Part shown: positions 60,427 through 64,000 of the stretch, piece after piece
Layout: each line of letters starts with the position of its first letter
Position numbering within the stretch: the first letter of the stretch is position 1
Assembly: GCF_021134715.1 (NCBI RefSeq)
Contig: NC_060017.1
Coordinates: forward strand, 8,060,001 to 8,124,000
Reading direction: 5' to 3'
DNA: 64,000 nucleotides
Source of the DNA: Daphnia pulex
Lineage: Eukaryota; Arthropoda; Branchiopoda; Diplostraca; Daphniidae
Notes under the pieces: model-generated
What the model saw: the letters and a program-made list of their open reading frames with translations, nothing else
The model's database searches: none
What the model was told of the DNA's origin: nothing
Position numbers and translations under genes: made by a program

Positions 60427-62435
60427 TTATTGTTCCAAAACGAGAGATTTGGTTAATCGATCACATATTTGGGAACCTTTTTCTTTTCTGGCTTCGGTTT
60501 TTGCAATTCTTGATCCAAACTGAATGGCTCGTTTCGGTTCAATGGCCGTTTTATTCAATCCCATCTGAAAGGCAAGTGCTCTAAGGATGATTTTATCGCC
60601 CAAGCCGATCGGCAACCTTAGATCGACCTTAGTCCAGATCGGCAACTGAGCTAGATATTCAACAACCATTTCGTCGAGGTACGGCAATCTTGGAGCTCTG
60701 CCATGATCGGCTAATATACGGTTGTCGCGACCGAGATTTCGCTCTGATATTCGGTTCATTTCCATTTCGATCTCGGAGACAAGCAACGGCCAGCCCCCAT
60801 TGGCGAATTTTTGGCGATGTCGAGCGTAACCAGCCATTTGTTCGTCCGCTCCTGCACCCATCAAAACAACCTTAAAAACCAATGACGTCAATCGAAAGAA
60901 ATAAATATGAATGAACAACAACAACCGAATTTAAATTGAATGCAAGTGTCGCATTACCCTGGCCGGAGATACGTATTCCTCATTGTTCGAGATCAAAACA
61001 CCTCGCCCACGAGTGGCAAACCATTGGGCACAACCGATGCTGTCGTCGAGGACGGTTGAGGCTGGATGAATGAGCGTCGCGATCCTCGACTTCCTCATTT
61101 CTAGTAACTCTTCCAATTCCACGTTGATCTAATAATCGTGGGAGTAAAGGGACGTATTAAATTAAAACAAATCAGCAATTACTTTTTGATAATAATTCAA
61201 AAATACTTCGCAAAAATTCCATTTCCGAGAGGGGTTGAGCTTTTGTAATTCTTCTAACGCTTGGAGACCAGTCAAACGGTCAGGGACATCAAATTTGTTA
61301 GCGGTGGGATTATTCTTGGTGCGTAATGGAAATGCTACATTCAGTAGATCAATGGATTCGTTTTCTGGCCAGACACGATCTGTAAGTGCAGCTAGAACAC
61401 TCGAGTCCAATCCACCGGAGAATAGAATGGCCACTTTTGAATGGGTGCACTTGATTTGATTTCCATTGAGATGCAGTAGCACGCACGCCTTACAAAGCAT
61501 TGGCTGGCAATGAACTCGAGATTTGATTGAATCCAACAGAGCGGCTTTCAATCCTTCTACTTCCTTTTGCCAAATGTTCAAGTAATCACTAATAATTTGA
61601 TCAGAAGATTTGCTGTCCAACAAATCACTGAAATCAGGAATCCAACCAAAAAATTCGTGGTCAGAGACAGGCTTCTTGTTTATCTCATATGGATTTCGCG
61701 AGTAGACCTTTTTAACTGAAATGGTGTTTTCAAAGCTGATTTGGTACAAACTGGAAGCAGGTATTTCACATAATGTGGAGCATTGTGATGAGGATGAAAT
61801 TATCAATTGAGGACAGGAGAGTTCCCCATCCCCATTTAAGCAATTCCAGAGTAAACTATGTCTTCCAAACCTATTATAACAAGTTCTATGTAGTAATATA
61901 CCAACCATATTAGTATTTAAACTTTGAACAAACCTGTCTCTTCCAGTAATTATTCGATTGAGGCTTTTCTTGTAATAAATCAGCGACCAGGGTCCCTTTA
62001 TGATTTCCAAAGTGTTACATATTTCTTCCACTGTTTCAACATTCTCAAGTTTGTCTAAAAGAAATTTGGTGTCTGAATGTCCTTTTGGAATGTGTTCATC
62101 TCCAATTCGACTGTAAAAAACATCCCCATTCCATAGAAGGATATTGCCACTTGAGTCTACCAATGGTTGTGGAACAGGAAAATCACCTTGTAGCCATAAG
62201 GTATGGCCGGAAAATGTTGCTTTCCAAGATGTTGATAAGTCAATTTCAATTTCATGACTAGCATCTGGACCTCTTCGTTCCAGTACAACTTTATTTTCAT
62301 TCTGCAGAAAAAAACAGTCTAGTTAATGCAAATTTATTCGACAAAAATTAAGTATAGTTTAGGTTAAGCAACCAGTTGTTTAGTGCACTTGTGATCCTCC
62401 GACTTGGTTCTGACACATAATAGAATTCCACACAT
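60427..62435 (-). CDS. ASNSD1: Asparagine synthetase domain-containing protein 1
   Basis: Five exons: 62435-62373, 62301-61934, 61870-61183, 61128-60958, 60870-60427; 577 aa (human about 640). It opens with MCGILLCV, where Cys2 is the N-terminal nucleophile expected of a class II glutaminase domain, then the asparagine-synthetase domain with the ATP pyrophosphatase loop SGGLDSS near residue 294 and GAGADEQMAGY further on. The C-terminal PYLDEMVVEYL and LPIGLGDKIILR are typical of ASNSD1. The true biochemical reaction of ASNSD1 is not settled. Intron 2 (61871-61933) is 63 nt, a multiple of three and free of stops, so it reads through as coding. I excised it because RDRFGRHSLLW is then restored to family form. 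Confidence 0.93.
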
Positions 62436-63031
62436 TTTCAGTCGATATCTTCAGTCTGTACAGCGTAACCTACACCTGTCGCGAGTCCACGACTAGCTTG
62501 AATTTCCCCCAACATTGTCGTCTGCTTTTATTTATATTTCGAACAACAATGCCAGAGAACTTCTTGGTTAAATGAATTAAAAAAAAAGAACTGGTAAGAA
62601 AATGGGGGGGGGGGGGTATACAGTATGTTTGGCATGCCCATGCCAAGAACAAACCCTTACAAAGCATAAAATGACTACACTAGCCGCAGATGAAGACGTC
62701 CGGTAAAACTGTGATAACTTAACTGTACTCTGTACCAACGGTGTAGGTTACTGAGTATAATCTATCAAACCTTTCCCTATTCTGTGATCAGAACTTGAAT
62801 TTTCATCTACATTACTCCTTCGTAATGTGGTAAATAAGAAGTAATTTGACAGATTTTTAATTTGTTTTCCAGTCACAGCATTGATACTTTCACCACCTTA
62901 AAAGCAACTACTGGCCAACTAACTACGTAATAGCATAGCACCGCGAAATGCTTTAAAATATTCCGATTATTAAGCAAAAACAGTAGACGAATTAAAAGAC
63001 AAGTAACAATCGTAAATCAAATTTGATAATC
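62436..63031. other. Non-coding interval
   Basis: The left end is the ASNSD1 5' flank. A 12-base G run lies near 62605. I see no coding exon. Confidence 0.45.
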
Positions 63032-63037
63032 TTTATT
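63032..63037 (-). terminator. Poly(A) signal of right-edge gene
   Basis: AATAAA on the minus strand, just left of the exon candidates at 63.04-64 kb, which suggests where that transcript ends. Confidence 0.45.
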
Positions 63038-63041
63038 CACA

Positions 63042-64000
63042 TCATCCAACAGAAACTAGACTAATGAACATTATGAAACACCTGGCGCCTTCATGTTTGT
63101 GCGTATGACCGATGCAACAAGGACAGCATTTCATTCTTGAATCACGTTTAAATCTATTAAAGTAAATAAAGTTGTTAACTACCCACAAATTAGCATGACT
63201 AAGTAGGACAGAATATGTAGCGTAGCTTTCCACTCCCCATGTCTACAGTACCAGACAAGACGAAGGATATACTACGTACTATTATTTTCGACAGCAGGGA
63301 TGTGTACAACTACAACAAGTAGAAACACCATAAATACTGCCGTCAAACGCAAATGGGAAAAATGAACCGAAGAATACCTGGATATTTGAAAACGCCAAAG
63401 AAAATCCAACCGAAACGTCAGCTCGGCACCAAACACCAACTGTACAAGAGACGAGGATTAAAAGTCTGCATAATATAGAGCAATAAATATTGCTCTTCAA
63501 CCCTTAGATTTCCTGTCAAGAATTGAACAGGAGACCTTACACGGAATAGCATTTTACTGTTCCCACCGTATACCAAAGAACAGCCATTTATGAGCATATC
63601 CAATCGGCTTAATTAGTGGGGTAAATACTGTTAGATGGTTACCAACCTGGAATAAGCCCCATCCGACTCATGGCAACGAATCGCCCTACAGGTCGACGTG
63701 CCTAAACAAGAAAAAGAAAAATTGTATTGTAGGAGAACTTGCTATGAAACTTGGTACAATGTCGAGTTCAACTCTCAAGTCTTCAAGAATTCTTCGAGAT
63801 TTGAAAACACCCATGCCAGAACGGCACAGACGCCTTCCACTCGAAGAATTTTTTATTTACCACCAAAGTAACGCCACAAACCGAGAAAAAGAGTAAGCCG
63901 CTGACTTTTCGGTGAAAAACACAATTTGATTCGAGTAAATATAATACCTGTCCATGCCTAATCCTCCCATTGACTTGCGACAGCCCATCCAACGGGAAAA
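63042..64000 (-). CDS. Partial minus-strand gene at window edge, unresolved
   Basis: At least two exon-like pieces are in phase. The one entering at the window edge ends at 63948 (SQVNGRIRHGQ, then donor GTATTA). The next is 63701-63647 (RRPVGRFVAMSRMGLIPG), with acceptor TTTAG and donor GTTGGT. A frame ending at 63042 has a Cys/His-rich stretch (MKCCPCCIGHTHKHEG) that could be the C-terminus, but I could not join it in phase with certainty. I do not recognise the protein. Confidence 0.35.

Overview
The window looks like nuclear DNA of an arthropod, most probably a branchiopod crustacean such as Daphnia; the genus is an inference. The reasons are multi-exon animal genes with GT-AG introns mostly 60-110 nt long, animal gene families (ERMP1, PKA-RII, LEPROT/Vps55, ASNSD1, two-pore K+ channel, trypsin), a small secreted arthropod-style protein, and an R1/LOA-like LINE. 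I rebuilt exon structures by hand from splice sites, reading phase and conserved motifs.

Layout. 1-7.09 kb: no gene that I can support, only simple-sequence-rich DNA. 7.09-10.96 kb, minus: complete 13-exon ER metallopeptidase ERMP1. 11.24-14.95 kb: two neighbouring foldback elements of one family, each with long terminal inverted repeats and a 6-bp target-site duplication. 15-20.6 kb: decayed gene-like fragments. 21.5-22.2 kb, plus: two-exon secreted protein with two DLNxDGQPD repeats. 22.99 kb: a lone possible first exon. 24.69-25.21 kb: a third, near-perfect inverted-repeat element, followed by a possible tRNA-derived SINE. 25.5-27.4 kb, minus: small four-exon gene (84 aa). 30.9-37.5 kb, minus: complete eight-exon type II PKA regulatory subunit. 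41.3-42.2 kb, minus: LEPROT/Vps55-family protein whose conserved N-terminus can be joined in frame only through an apparent one-nucleotide exon. 43.9-45.4 kb, plus: eight-exon trypsin-like protease with a GC-AG intron. 48.9-53.1 kb, plus: 5'-truncated LINE with an intact 1235-aa ORF2 and a TAATG ORF1/ORF2 junction. 54.8 kb: a doubtful small ORF. 56.3-58.9 kb, plus: two-pore-domain K+ channel. 59.2-59.9 kb, minus: 205-aa protein not recognised, convergent with the channel. 60.4-62.4 kb, minus: ASNSD1. 63-64 kb, minus: the 3' part of a gene cut by the window edge.

The genes are unrelated housekeeping, signalling and secreted functions rather than one pathway. The most unusual features are the foldback elements, whose arms carry duplicated pieces of open reading frame, and the one-base exon predicted in the LEPROT gene.
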